A model generated the notes under the pieces. The model made no database searches. It was not told the DNA's origin and saw nothing but the letters and a program-made list of their open reading frames with translations. Source: Actinomycetes bacterium (GTDB lineage Bacteria > Actinomycetota > Actinomycetes > Actinomycetales > Microbacteriaceae). From it: 42,628 nucleotides of DNA. The stretch's first letter is position 1. Every line of letters starts with the position of its first letter. Both the position numbers and the translations under genes were made by a program. Positions 16,042 to 24,415 of the stretch are shown piece by piece. The DNA lies in contig JAEYVZ010000077.1 in the NCBI GenBank assembly GCA_023431405.1, forward strand, positions 1-42,628. The letters are read 5' to 3'.

Positions 16042-17442
16042 GTGCCGCACCGCGACACTCTCGCATCCGTTCTCGCCCGCTGGAGCACCGAGGTGGATCC
16101 TGCCTCGCTCGCATCCGGCACGCGGGCGAAAGTCGACGACTCGATCGTCGACACCGTCGGTGTCGCGATCTCTGGACTCGAGCACCCCGGGTTCTCCGGC
16201 ATCCGGCCCCTGGTCGGAGACGCGGAGCCGCCGGCGACGGCCGCGTCCTCGCTCACGACGGGGCGTCGCTCCGAGCGGTGGTCCGACGGCGCTCGCCTGA
16301 GCGCCCCCGCGGCGGCGCTGGCCAATGCGGCGGCGGGACACCTCCTCGACTTCGATGACACGCACTACCTCATCCACGGTCATCCCAGCACGGTCGTGCT
16401 TCCCGCCGCCCTGGCCGCTGCGCAGGAGGCCGGGGCGTCCGGGGCGGACGTCGTGCGCGGCTACATCGCCGGTATCGGCGTGATGACCGCTGTCGCCCGG
16501 GCCTTCGGGCCCGATCACTACGCGCGCGGGTGGCACTCCACCTCGACGTGCGGGACGTTCGGTGCGGCGGCCGCAGCATCGGTGGCCGCGGGGCTCGATC
16601 TGGACCAGACGATGCACGCGCTGGGGTCCGCCGCATCTTTCTCGCAAGGGCTGCGGGCCAACTTCGGCACCGTGCTCAAGCCGCTTCATGCCGGCCTTGC
16701 CGCGCGCGCGGGTGTCGAGGCGATGCTGCTCGCGCGCGCCGGAGTGGAGAGCGCGCCCGACGCGATCGACGGCCGCTACGGCAGTCTCTCGCTCTTCGGC
16801 GACGGCTCCTGGAGCAGGGATGCCATCGACGACCTGCTGCGTGATGCCGCTGAGGCGCCTGACGGTCTCGGGCTCAAGCTCTACCCGTGCTGCCGCGGCG
16901 CCCACTTCGCGCTCGACGCCGCGCTCGACGTCCGTCGCGACCTCACGGAGGGCGACCGTGTCCGCACGGTGCTCGTGACCGTGCCGTTGGGGGCGAAGAC
17001 AGCCCTGATCCATGACGATCCGCAGACCGGGCTCGAGGCGAAGTTCAGCCTCCCGTACGCGGTCGCGACCGCGCTCGTGCGCGGGCTGCCATCGGTGGCC
17101 CACTTCGAGGACGACGCGGTCGGCGATCCGGCGGTGCGCGACCTGATGTCTCGCATGGTCGTCGTCGAGGACCCTCGCGACGGCGATCTCAGTTCGACGA
17201 TGACGGGACGCTACGCCGATGTCGAGGTGACGACCGAGGCAGGGGTCCGCCACCGCTCACGGGTCGACGATGCGAAGGGTTCGGCGACCCGGCCGCTGTC
17301 ATCGTCGGAGGTCGACGACAAGTTCGTGTCGGCGGTGAGTGCATCCCGAGGACGCGAGGGGGCCGGCAGTCTTCTGCGCGCGATGCGCGGACTGTCGGAT
17401 CTGCCCGACGTGCGCGCGGCCTTCGCCCCGCCCGCGCGCTGA
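16042..17442 (+). CDS. MmgE/PrpD family protein
   Basis: A 466-residue member of the MmgE/PrpD family, which includes 2-methylcitrate dehydratase (PrpD), cis-aconitate decarboxylase and epimerases of small dicarboxylates. Visible: an all-helical N-terminal domain with LLDFDDTHYLIHGHPS (about residues 110-126, active-site Asp/His segment), a Gly-rich SFSQGLRANFGT stretch, the K-P-L-H-A-G segment shared by the family, and a C-terminal small domain. GTG 16042 has AGAGGAG at 16031-16037. It follows the importer operon across a terminator. In aromatic-acid and carboxylate clusters such proteins are common partners of TauABC-like importers and TcuA-like flavoproteins. The substrate is unknown; a hydratase/isomerase step on a carboxylate intermediate is the best guess. 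Confidence 0.85.
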   Translation: MPHRDTLASVLARWSTEVDPASLASGTRAKVDDSIVDTVGVAISGLEHPGFSGIRPLVGDAEPPATAASSLTTGRRSERWSDGARLSAPAAALANAAAGHLLDFDDTHYLIHGHPSTVVLPAALAAAQEAGASGADVVRGYIAGIGVMTAVARAFGPDHYARGWHSTSTCGTFGAAAAASVAAGLDLDQTMHALGSAASFSQGLRANFGTVLKPLHAGLAARAGVEAMLLARAGVESAPDAIDGRYGSLSLFGDGSWSRDAIDDLLRDAAEAPDGLGLKLYPCCRGAHFALDAALDVRRDLTEGDRVRTVLVTVPLGAKTALIHDDPQTGLEAKFSLPYAVATALVRGLPSVAHFEDDAVGDPAVRDLMSRMVVVEDPRDGDLSSTMTGRYADVEVTTEAGVRHRSRVDDAKGSATRPLSSSEVDDKFVSAVSASRGREGAGSLLRAMRGLSDLPDVRAAFAPPAR

Positions 17443-17498
17443 GCGACGAACGCGCCGCGAGCAGCGGGCGGGGTCGGGCATTCGGATTGCGCCGGGCG

Positions 17499-18149
17499 TC
17501 AGAGGAGTCCTGCGAGCGCCTGCATGCGGAGCCTGCGGGCCTCGGAGAAGTGCTCGAACGTGAGGTCGTGTGCCCGCTGGGCATCGCGTGACTCGATCGC
17601 GTCGAGAAGCTCCTGGTAGTGCTCGAGGGCCTGAGCCCATCGACCCGAGTGGCTCAGCGTCGGCTGCGTGTTCGCAACGCGCGCCAGCTGCAGCTGCACG
17701 CGGTCGAGAAGCTCGACGACCGAGCTGTTGTGAGACGCCCGCCGCACGCTCGTGTGGATCGCGCGGCTGGCGGCGAGCTTTCCTGGAACGTCGTCGGCAT
17801 CGACGGCTCGAGCCTGATCGAGCAGGGCGCGCAGCATCATCACGTCGTGATCGGTGCGGCGGCTCGCGGCGGTCTCAGCGGCGAAGGCCTCGAGCACCGT
17901 GCGTGTCGCGTAGATGTCGAGGATCTCCTCCGGCGTGCGTTCGCGCACGACAGTGCCGCGTTCCGTCCACGCGACGAGCCCGTCACGCTCGAGTCGGTTG
18001 AGCGCCTCACGCACGGGTGTTCGACTCACGCCGCACCATTTGGCAAGCTGGTTCTCGGTGAGTGGCTGGCCGGAGGCGAATTCCCCGGAGAGGATGCCGT
18101 CGCGGATCCTCTCGTACGGCGTCGGCAGGCCGTCGGATGCTGTGGTCAC
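17499..18149 (-). CDS. FadR-class GntR transcriptional regulator
   Basis: A 216-residue repressor: winged-helix domain at about residues 10-68 (LTENQLAKWCGVSRTPVREA is the DNA-reading helix segment), then an all-helical FCD effector domain from about 72, which in this class binds a carboxylic acid. The His residues in RAIHTSVRRASH and LEHYQ could be the usual metal ligands of the FCD fold. The frame runs upstream to 18224, but GTG 18149 has AGGGG with ideal spacing. A 16-bp operator (18201-18216) lies 51 nt before it, so it is probably self-controlled. The same site occurs before the importer and between the flavoprotein and meta-cleavage operons, making it the likely regulator of the whole catabolic region. 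Confidence 0.88.
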   Translation of the reverse strand: MTTASDGLPTPYERIRDGILSGEFASGQPLTENQLAKWCGVSRTPVREALNRLERDGLVAWTERGTVVRERTPEEILDIYATRTVLEAFAAETAASRRTDHDVMMLRALLDQARAVDADDVPGKLAASRAIHTSVRRASHNSSVVELLDRVQLQLARVANTQPTLSHSGRWAQALEHYQELLDAIESRDAQRAHDLTFEHFSEARRLRMQALAGLL

Positions 18150-18200
18150 GCGAATCCCCTCATCGTCGTCGATGCGCCATCGTCGCGCATCCCACGTCCT

Positions 18201-18216
18201 GTGTACGTTAGTACAC
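18201..18216. promoter_or_regulatory. Perfect GntR-type operator before gntR
   Basis: GTGTAC-GTTA-GTACAC, a perfect 6-4-6 inverted repeat 51 nt upstream of the gntR start and 17 nt downstream of the aldehyde dehydrogenase stop. It is one of three matching sites in the catabolic region (see 13133 and 21238) and fits autoregulation. Confidence 0.75.
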
Positions 18217-18233
18217 GACTGCACACTGCACGC

Positions 18234-19721
18234 TCAGCGGCGGCGTGCGATCGTCACGGTGCGTTCATGGCTCATATCGCGTATGGCGTACGCGGGGCCC
18301 TCCACACCGCCGAATCCGCTGTCTTTCAACCCTCCGAACGGCATCACGTCGGCGCGGCTGGCCGAGGTGCGGTTGACGTAGACGGCGCCCACCCGGAGGT
18401 GGTCGGCCGACGCGAGCGCGGTGGAGAGGCTATCGGTGAAGACGCCCGCCGCCAGCCCGTACGGGGTGTCGTTGACGCGGGCGAAAGCCTCATCGAGACG
18501 GCGGAAGGGCGCCAAGAGCACCGCCGGCCCGAACAGCTCCGATCGCATGATGCGTGCGTCGTCGGGCACGGAGGTGAGGAGCGTGGGCGTGACCACGGCG
18601 GTGCCGGTGACCGCGCCGTCGGGCTGGATCGGATCGTCGGAGACGCGCGACGGTGCGCCGCCGCCTCGAACGACAGCGCCGGCACCCACCGCCTCGTCGA
18701 TCCACGTGCGCACGCGATCTGCTTCCTTCGCGCTGATCAGCGGTCCGACCGTGGTTCCGGGGTCCGTGGGGTCGCCGGCGACTTCGCGCTCCATCGCGCG
18801 GGCGATCGCGTCGGCGAGGTCTTCCTGCACGGCGGCGTCGACGAAGACGCGCTGCACCGACGTGCAGACCTGGCCGGACTTGCGCAAGGCTCCGGCGACG
18901 ATGGCCTCTGCCGCTGCCGGCAGGTCGGCATCCGCGCACACGATCGTGGAGGCGAGGCTCCCCATCTCGAGCTGGGTGCGGCGCATCCCGACGGCGCGGT
19001 GCAGTTCGCGACCCACCTCGGTGCTGCCGGTGAAGGCGTAGTAGCCGATGGCTCGTTCCTCGGCGAGCCAGCTGCCCACTGAAGCGCCGCTGCCGTACAC
19101 GAGGGCGATCGACGACGGCGGCAGGCCCGCGTCGAGGAGGATCTCGACGAGCGCGTGGGCGCTGAGCGGCGTGAGCGACGCCGGCTTGAGCACGACCGAG
19201 TTGCCTGCCGCGATCGCCGGGCCGATCTTGTGGGCGACGGTGTTGAGCGGGGAGTTGAAGGGCGTGAGAGCGCACACGATGCCGATCGGGTCGAGACGCG
19301 TGTAGCTCAGCAGCCCCTCCCCGCCCGGCGCACCCTCGATGGGCACGAGATGACCGGTGAGCCGCTTGGCCTCTTCGGCGCTCAGCGTGAGGGTCTCCAC
19401 CGTACGCTCGACCTCCTTGCGGGCGTCGGGCAGAGCGAAGCCGGTGTCGGACTGCACGATCGACACGAGTTCGGCACTGCGCGCCGCGACCCCCGCCGCG
19501 GCGCGCAGGAGGATGTCGGCCCGCTCGCGGGGGGAGAGCGGGCCGTGGTCGCGTGCGGCGGCCAGGTGGCGCACGGCCTCGGCCACGGTCGCACGATCGC
19601 TGCGAGCCACGCGCGCGAGCGGAGCCCCCGTGTACTTGTCGGCGAGAGTGTCCGACTCGGCGGCATCCGTCTGCCACGCGCCGGCGATGAACCCGCCGAT
19701 CTCCCGCAGCGCCGAGGTCAT
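18234..19721 (-). CDS. NAD(P)-dependent aldehyde dehydrogenase
   Basis: A 495-residue non-acylating aldehyde dehydrogenase, oxidising an aldehyde to the acid with NAD(P)+. Visible: NSVVLKP with Lys179 (cofactor binding), the nucleotide-loop FTGSTEVGREL, LEMGSL with general-base Glu252, and QVCTS with catalytic Cys286. It ends near PFGGLKDSG, the family's C-terminal signature. It starts in a 4-nt overlap with the flavoprotein gene, so the two are co-translated, and both are divergent from the meta-cleavage operon. A simple role is oxidation of the acetaldehyde or succinic semialdehyde released by the HpaI-type aldolase; a role on a different aldehyde in the pathway is also possible. Confidence 0.9.
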   Translation of the reverse strand: MTSALREIGGFIAGAWQTDAAESDTLADKYTGAPLARVARSDRATVAEAVRHLAAARDHGPLSPRERADILLRAAAGVAARSAELVSIVQSDTGFALPDARKEVERTVETLTLSAEEAKRLTGHLVPIEGAPGGEGLLSYTRLDPIGIVCALTPFNSPLNTVAHKIGPAIAAGNSVVLKPASLTPLSAHALVEILLDAGLPPSSIALVYGSGASVGSWLAEERAIGYYAFTGSTEVGRELHRAVGMRRTQLEMGSLASTIVCADADLPAAAEAIVAGALRKSGQVCTSVQRVFVDAAVQEDLADAIARAMEREVAGDPTDPGTTVGPLISAKEADRVRTWIDEAVGAGAVVRGGGAPSRVSDDPIQPDGAVTGTAVVTPTLLTSVPDDARIMRSELFGPAVLLAPFRRLDEAFARVNDTPYGLAAGVFTDSLSTALASADHLRVGAVYVNRTSASRADVMPFGGLKDSGFGGVEGPAYAIRDMSHERTVTIARRR

Positions 19722-21184
19722 GCCAGCATCCCGGCGCGACGGCCGAAGACAGCGCCCGCCGCGAGTCCCGCGCCGCCCGGGTAATTGGTCGAGAACAGTC
19801 CGCCGAGCATCTCGCCGCAGACGAACAGCCCAGAGATGGCGGTGCCGTCAGCGCGGAGAACTCGACCGTGGGTGTCGCTGCGAAGCCCACCGAACGTGAA
19901 CGTGATGCCGCAGGTGACGGGGTACGCGTAGAAGGGCGCGCGGGCCAGCGGCGTGGCCCAGTTGCTCTTGGGCGGGCTGACGCGGGCCGCCCTGCCGTCC
20001 TTGACCGTCGGGTCGTAGGGCACGTCCGTGTCGATCGACGTGTTGAACTCCGCGACCGTGGCGGCGAACGCCTCGACGGGCACGCCCATCCGCTCGGCGA
20101 GCTCGGTCACCGAGTCTGCCTCGACGACGGAGATGCCGGGCATCTCGTACTCCTCCGCGCGCAGGTGCGGACGGAGGTCGGCGTCGAACACCTGCCACGC
20201 CACCGAGCCGGGCTGACGGAGCACCTCGCGGCCGTACTTGGCGTAGGTGTAGTTGCGGAAGTCGGCGCCCTCGTCGAGGAATCGCTCACCGAGCGCGTTC
20301 ACCAGGATGCCGAGCGGGTAGCTCTGCCGGGTGAGCCGGTTGGTCAGCTCGAAGTTCGACTCGTTCTCGGCGTACTGCGCGTCCCACTGCACGGAGTGGC
20401 AGGTCGACCAGTCACCGGCGCGACCTGCTCCGATCGCGAGTGCGGCGTCGAGCAGCTCGCCCCGGTTGAACGGGGTGCCGCGGACTTTCGCGTTCTCCCA
20501 TCCCTCGCCGAGGTGCTCGCGGCGCTTGTCGGGGTGGGCTTCGAAGCCGCCGGCGCCGAGGATCACCGAGTCCGCCTGCTCCTCGAACGCTCCGTGCGGC
20601 GAGGTGCCTCGCACCCCGACGACGACGCCGCCGTCGACGATGAGCTCTTCGACGGAGTGCTCGTAGCGCAGCTCGACGCCCAGGCCCGTGGCGATGCGCA
20701 CGAGGTCGTCGATGAGGCCGACGCCGCCGCCCGTGTTGCCGACGTGAAGCCCGCCCCAGAAGAGGAACGTCCCGTCGGGACGCTCGTACGCCTGGCGCTC
20801 GTACATCAGGCGGTACCGTGCGCCCAGTCCGCGCAGCCAGCGCAGAGCCGGCGCGGCCTCGGTCACCAGCACCTCGGTGAGAGCCGGGTCGTTGCGCCCT
20901 TCGGTCACCTTCTCGAGGTCGGCGCGGTACTCGTCGGGCGAGTACGGAGGAACGACCGTGGTGGCGTGACGCGGGTCTTCGTCGACGAGGTCGCGGAGGT
21001 CGTCGAGGCCATCGTGCGCGATTCGCGTCGCGCCCGCTGTGAAGAAGCTGTTCCCGCCGCGGCGGTTCTGCGGAGCCTTCTCCAGTACCAGCACTCGCCG
21101 GCCGCGCTCGGCCGCGGCGATGGCCGAGGTGAGGGCGGCATTGCCGGCTCCTACGACGATGACGTCAACGTGTGCGCGCTCCAT
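19718..21184 (-). CDS. FAD-dependent oxidoreductase (TcuA/fumarate reductase flavoprotein-like)
   Basis: A 488-residue flavoprotein of the FAD_binding_2 class. Visible: Rossmann-type GAGNAA (12-17), the RRGGNSFFTAG segment typical of tricarballylate dehydrogenase TcuA, and a C-terminal GGLFSTNYPGGAGLAAGA that closes the FAD site. TcuA oxidises tricarballylate to aconitate; the class as a whole forms or reduces C=C bonds next to carboxylates. Here the substrate is unknown; saturating or desaturating the side chain of an aromatic acid would fit the neighbours. It starts 53 nt from an operator shared with the divergent meta-cleavage operon, and its stop overlaps the aldehyde dehydrogenase start. 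Confidence 0.85.
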   Translation of the reverse strand: MERAHVDVIVVGAGNAALTSAIAAAERGRRVLVLEKAPQNRRGGNSFFTAGATRIAHDGLDDLRDLVDEDPRHATTVVPPYSPDEYRADLEKVTEGRNDPALTEVLVTEAAPALRWLRGLGARYRLMYERQAYERPDGTFLFWGGLHVGNTGGGVGLIDDLVRIATGLGVELRYEHSVEELIVDGGVVVGVRGTSPHGAFEEQADSVILGAGGFEAHPDKRREHLGEGWENAKVRGTPFNRGELLDAALAIGAGRAGDWSTCHSVQWDAQYAENESNFELTNRLTRQSYPLGILVNALGERFLDEGADFRNYTYAKYGREVLRQPGSVAWQVFDADLRPHLRAEEYEMPGISVVEADSVTELAERMGVPVEAFAATVAEFNTSIDTDVPYDPTVKDGRAARVSPPKSNWATPLARAPFYAYPVTCGITFTFGGLRSDTHGRVLRADGTAISGLFVCGEMLGGLFSTNYPGGAGLAAGAVFGRRAGMLA

Positions 21185-21237
21185 GGGTCCTCCTGATCGA
21201 CGCGTGGGACGCTGCTTGCGCCCCTCAGCATGCTACG

Positions 21238-21253
21238 GTATACCGTTGTATAC
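21238..21253. promoter_or_regulatory. GntR-type operator between the divergent operons
   Basis: GTATAC-CGTT-GTATAC, a perfect 6-4-6 inverted repeat with the same layout as the sites at 13133 and 18201. It is 20 nt before the dioxygenase start and 53 nt before the flavoprotein start, so one repressor could close both operons. Confidence 0.75.
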
Positions 21254-21273
21254 AAGCAACGAGAGGAGCTCAC

Positions 21274-22140
21274 GTGAGCGAGCAGTCGATGACCCTGTGC
21301 ATGTCACACAGCCCCGGATTCGCGCGCGACGCCGACGAGGTCTTCGGACATGCGTTCCGCGCCGGGCTCGCCGAAGTGCGCGACGCTGTTGCCGCCTGGG
21401 ACCCCTCACTCGTCGTCTTCTTCGGGTCCGATCATCGCCGCGCGTTCGGCTCGGTGCTGCCGGCGATCTCGGTCGTGCACGCGGCCGAGGGCCTCGGCGA
21501 CTCCGAGTCCCCCACGGGTCCCTACGACGTTCCGCTCGACAAGGCCAAGGCGCTCACCGAGTCGCTTCTGCACGCCGACTTCGATGTCGCCGTGACGCGC
21601 CACATCGCCCTCGACCACGGCTTCGGGCAGACCGCCGCCGATGTGCTGGGCGGCCTCGACGCACGCCCCCTCATCCCGATCTTCATCAACTGCGCGACGC
21701 CGCCGTTGACCCGTCCCGCGCGCAGCGTCGCGCTCGGCCGGGCTGTCGCGCGCGCCTTCGCGGGCTCGGGTGAACGCATCCTGTACATCGGGTCGGGCGG
21801 CATGTCGCACAACCCGCCCACCCTTGCCCTCACAGACGAGGGGCTGAGCGAAGAGGAGCGACGCGCGGTCTCGGCCGCGCACCGTCAGGCGGCGATGGAC
21901 GACATCCGTCCCGAGTGGGATCAGAGCCTCCTCGCGAAGATGGCGGATGCCGATGCGTCGTGGATCGAGTCGCTGACGGACGACGACCTGCGGATCGCCG
22001 GGGTGGGTGCCCACGAGCTGCGCACGTGGTTCGCCGCCTACGCGGCCGGCGGCACGGGCCTGCGCACCGTCGCCTACGAGCCGGTGCGCGAGTGGCTCAC
22101 CGGGATGGGGATCGCGCTGTCGATCCAGAATCAGCCGTGA
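21274..22140 (+). CDS. mhpB: MhpB-like extradiol ring-cleavage dioxygenase
   Basis: A 288-residue class III extradiol dioxygenase close in layout to MhpB (3-(2,3-dihydroxyphenyl)propionate 1,2-dioxygenase): it opens a catechol ring with Fe(II) and O2 at the bond next to the two hydroxyls. Visible: CMSHSPGF with His12, FFGSDH with His54, LDHGFGQT with His115, and GGMSHNPP with His179; His115 and His179 sit at the same positions as the catalytic pair known in E. coli MhpB. GTG 21274 has GAGAGGAG at 21261-21268. It overlaps the monooxygenase gene by 4 nt. The true substrate may be a different 2,3-dihydroxylated aromatic acid. Confidence 0.88.
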   Translation: MSEQSMTLCMSHSPGFARDADEVFGHAFRAGLAEVRDAVAAWDPSLVVFFGSDHRRAFGSVLPAISVVHAAEGLGDSESPTGPYDVPLDKAKALTESLLHADFDVAVTRHIALDHGFGQTAADVLGGLDARPLIPIFINCATPPLTRPARSVALGRAVARAFAGSGERILYIGSGGMSHNPPTLALTDEGLSEEERRAVSAAHRQAAMDDIRPEWDQSLLAKMADADASWIESLTDDDLRIAGVGAHELRTWFAAYAAGGTGLRTVAYEPVREWLTGMGIALSIQNQP

Positions 22141-23639
22141 GCGTGGGCGCCGCTGTCGACGAGCTCGAGTGCGACGTCGCCATCATCGGTCTCGGACCCG
22201 TCGGTGCGCTGCTGGCCGACCTGCTCGTGCACGAGGGCGTGCGCGTGGTCGCCCTCGATCGGGAACCCGACGTCATGGACCTTCCTCGGGGGGTGGGCAT
22301 CGATGGCGAGATCATGCGCGCGATGCAGACGATAGGCCTCGCCGAGACGCTCGAACCCTTCCTCAAGGTCTTCCGGGGCGCGCAGTACCTCGATGCCGAC
22401 GGCGGCATCGTCTCCACCCGTCCTCCCGCGCCGCTCGACGGTGAACAGGGCTGGGCAGACCGGTACAACGTGCACCAGCCGGAGTTCGAACGCGTGCTGC
22501 GCGACCGCCTTCGTGCATCGGGCCTGGCGGTGGAGCTCACGCGGCACGAAGTCACCGGCGTCGAGAACGTCGACGGCGGGGTGCGCGTGACGGCGACCGA
22601 CCTCGCGACCGGCGTCCGGCGGACGGTCCGGGCGGCCTACGCGGTGGGCTGCGATGGCGGCCGCTCGACCACCCGGCGGGCGATCGGGGCGACCCTCGAC
22701 GACTACGGCCTCAACCAACCGTGGATCGTCGCAGACTTCACCGTCACCCCCGACGCCGACGTGCCCGAGATCAACACGCATTTCGCCGACCCGGTCTCGC
22801 CCGCCATCTACATCCACGTCGTTCGCGACATCCGCCGGTTCGAGTTCCGTGCCCGCCCCGACGAAGATCTCGGCGCGGCGGTGGAGGAGTCGGCGATCTG
22901 GCAACGCGTCTCCCGGTGGATCTCACCCGCAGATGCGACGCTCCTGCGCGCCGCCGTCTACACCCACCGCTCCCTGGTGGCCTCGCGTTGGCGCGAGGGT
23001 GCGGTGCTTCTCGCAGGAGACGCCGCGCACCAGACGCCGCCCTTCCTCGGCCAGGGGCTCTGCACCGGCGTCCGCGACGCGGTGTCCCTCGCGTGGCGTC
23101 TGCGCGATGTCGTGCGCCGCGGGGCCTCGCCGGAACTCCTCGACTCGTACGGCGCCGAGCGGGCCGCGCACGCCCGAAGCTTCATCACGACGGCGACGGA
23201 GCTCGGCTCGCACCTGACGAAGCCCAGCAAAGAGGCGATCGACTCGCTCAATGCGCGCGTCGGGCGGGAGGGCCGGGGCCGTGCCCCGAGACTCGGCGAC
23301 GGCCTCCATGACCCCGAGGCCGGAGGGGGCCGACGCGCGCCGCAGCCCCGGCTGTCTGACGGCACCCGCCTCGACGACGCCACGGGATACGAGTTCGCAC
23401 TCGTGCACACCGACGCCTTCACAGCGGCCGATGTACGTTCCGTGCGCGACGCGGGCATCCGCGCGGTGCGGGTCGATGGCGCGGCAGCCGAATGGCTCGA
23501 CCGTGAGCAGGCGGTGGCTGCCCTCATCCGACCCGACCGCTACCTGTACGGTGTCTACGCCGACCCGGACGACGCGCTGAGCGCGGCGCGGACGGTCGCC
23601 GCCGTCCTCGCACCCACTCCGGTCGGGAGCGGTCGATGA
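22137..23639 (+). CDS. FAD-dependent aromatic monooxygenase (MhpA-like)
   Basis: A 500-residue group A flavin hydroxylase that adds a hydroxyl to a phenolic ring using NAD(P)H and O2, making the catechol for the dioxygenase upstream. Visible: the FAD-binding GLGPVG (18-23), the DG motif GCDGGRSTTRRAIG, and the GD motif LLAGDAAHQTPP followed by GQGLCTG. It resembles 3-(3-hydroxyphenyl)propionate hydroxylase MhpA but is about 50 residues shorter. GTG 22137 overlaps the dioxygenase stop by 4 nt, and its own stop overlaps the aldolase start by 4 nt. Its substrate is inferred from the neighbours and could be another hydroxyphenyl acid. Confidence 0.85.
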   Translation: MSVGAAVDELECDVAIIGLGPVGALLADLLVHEGVRVVALDREPDVMDLPRGVGIDGEIMRAMQTIGLAETLEPFLKVFRGAQYLDADGGIVSTRPPAPLDGEQGWADRYNVHQPEFERVLRDRLRASGLAVELTRHEVTGVENVDGGVRVTATDLATGVRRTVRAAYAVGCDGGRSTTRRAIGATLDDYGLNQPWIVADFTVTPDADVPEINTHFADPVSPAIYIHVVRDIRRFEFRARPDEDLGAAVEESAIWQRVSRWISPADATLLRAAVYTHRSLVASRWREGAVLLAGDAAHQTPPFLGQGLCTGVRDAVSLAWRLRDVVRRGASPELLDSYGAERAAHARSFITTATELGSHLTKPSKEAIDSLNARVGREGRGRAPRLGDGLHDPEAGGGRRAPQPRLSDGTRLDDATGYEFALVHTDAFTAADVRSVRDAGIRAVRVDGAAAEWLDREQAVAALIRPDRYLYGVYADPDDALSAARTVAAVLAPTPVGSGR

Positions 23640-24415
23640 CAGCCAACCGCTTCCTTGCGCGGCTCCGCGACGGTGACCGGGTCATCGGTGTATGGCAGAA
23701 CCTCCCGGGCGGTCCCGCGGCCGAGATCGCCGCCGCGAGCGGTGTGGACTGGGTGCTGTTCGACCAGGAGCATGCTCCGCGCTCGATCGAGGCGCTCACC
23801 GCGAGCATCAACGCCGCAGAGCGTCGAGGTGCCGACGTCATCGTGCGCTCGTCCAGCGGCGATCCGCATGAGATCGGGCGACTCCTCGACCTCGGAGTCA
23901 CCACCGTGCTTGTGCCCATGGTCGAGTCGGCGGCGCAGGCCGCGGACGTGGCGGCCGCATGTGACTTCGCCCCCAAGGGCACACGCGGCGTGTCATCGCA
24001 GACGCGGGCGGGAGCCTGGGGGACCGACCCCGGATTCCTCCTGCGGGCTCGGCGGGACCTCTGCGTCATCGTCCAGATCGAATCTGCACGAGGCGTCGCT
24101 GAGGCGGCTGAGATCATCGCGACGCCGGGTGTGGATGCGGTCTTCATCGGACCCGCCGACCTCGCGGCCACGATGGGCCACCTGGGCGACCCCCGGCATC
24201 CCGACGTCGTCGCGGCGGTCGACCACACGGTCGCGGTCGCCCGTGCCGCCGGAATGCCGCTCGGCACACTCGTGCGGGGCTCGGCTGCCGCCGAAGCCGC
24301 GTTCGCGCAGGGCTTCGATTTCGTCGGCGTCGCCACCGACACCGCCCTGCTCGCCACCGCACTGCGCACGACCATCGACCCGCTCCTCACCTCACGAAAG
24401 GCACACCATGGCTGA
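23636..24415 (+). CDS. HpcH/HpaI-type class II aldolase
   Basis: A 259-residue metal-dependent aldolase. Residues match E. coli HpaI: His46 and Arg71 (catalytic), and Glu149 (VQIES) and Asp175 (IGPADLA) as metal ligands. HpaI cleaves 4-hydroxy-2-oxoheptanedioate to pyruvate and succinic semialdehyde, and the family also cleaves 4-hydroxy-2-oxovalerate to pyruvate and acetaldehyde. In the mhp pathway this step is usually done by an MhpE-type enzyme, so this is a non-orthologous replacement. It is translationally coupled to the hydroxylase by a 4-nt ATGA overlap. The local aldehyde dehydrogenase would remove the aldehyde product. Confidence 0.87.
   Translation: MTANRFLARLRDGDRVIGVWQNLPGGPAAEIAAASGVDWVLFDQEHAPRSIEALTASINAAERRGADVIVRSSSGDPHEIGRLLDLGVTTVLVPMVESAAQAADVAAACDFAPKGTRGVSSQTRAGAWGTDPGFLLRARRDLCVIVQIESARGVAEAAEIIATPGVDAVFIGPADLAATMGHLGDPRHPDVVAAVDHTVAVARAAGMPLGTLVRGSAAAEAAFAQGFDFVGVATDTALLATALRTTIDPLLTSRKAHHG

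Noticed and set aside
15016..17253. Long minus-strand open frame opposite the lipoprotein and MmgE/PrpD genes
   Set aside because: It crosses two clear plus-strand genes and a terminator, with no recognisable domain; antisense artefact of high G+C.
17619..21196. Plus-strand open frames opposite gntR, aldehyde dehydrogenase and flavoprotein
   Set aside because: They encode repetitive charged sequence and lie wholly against well-supported minus-strand genes.
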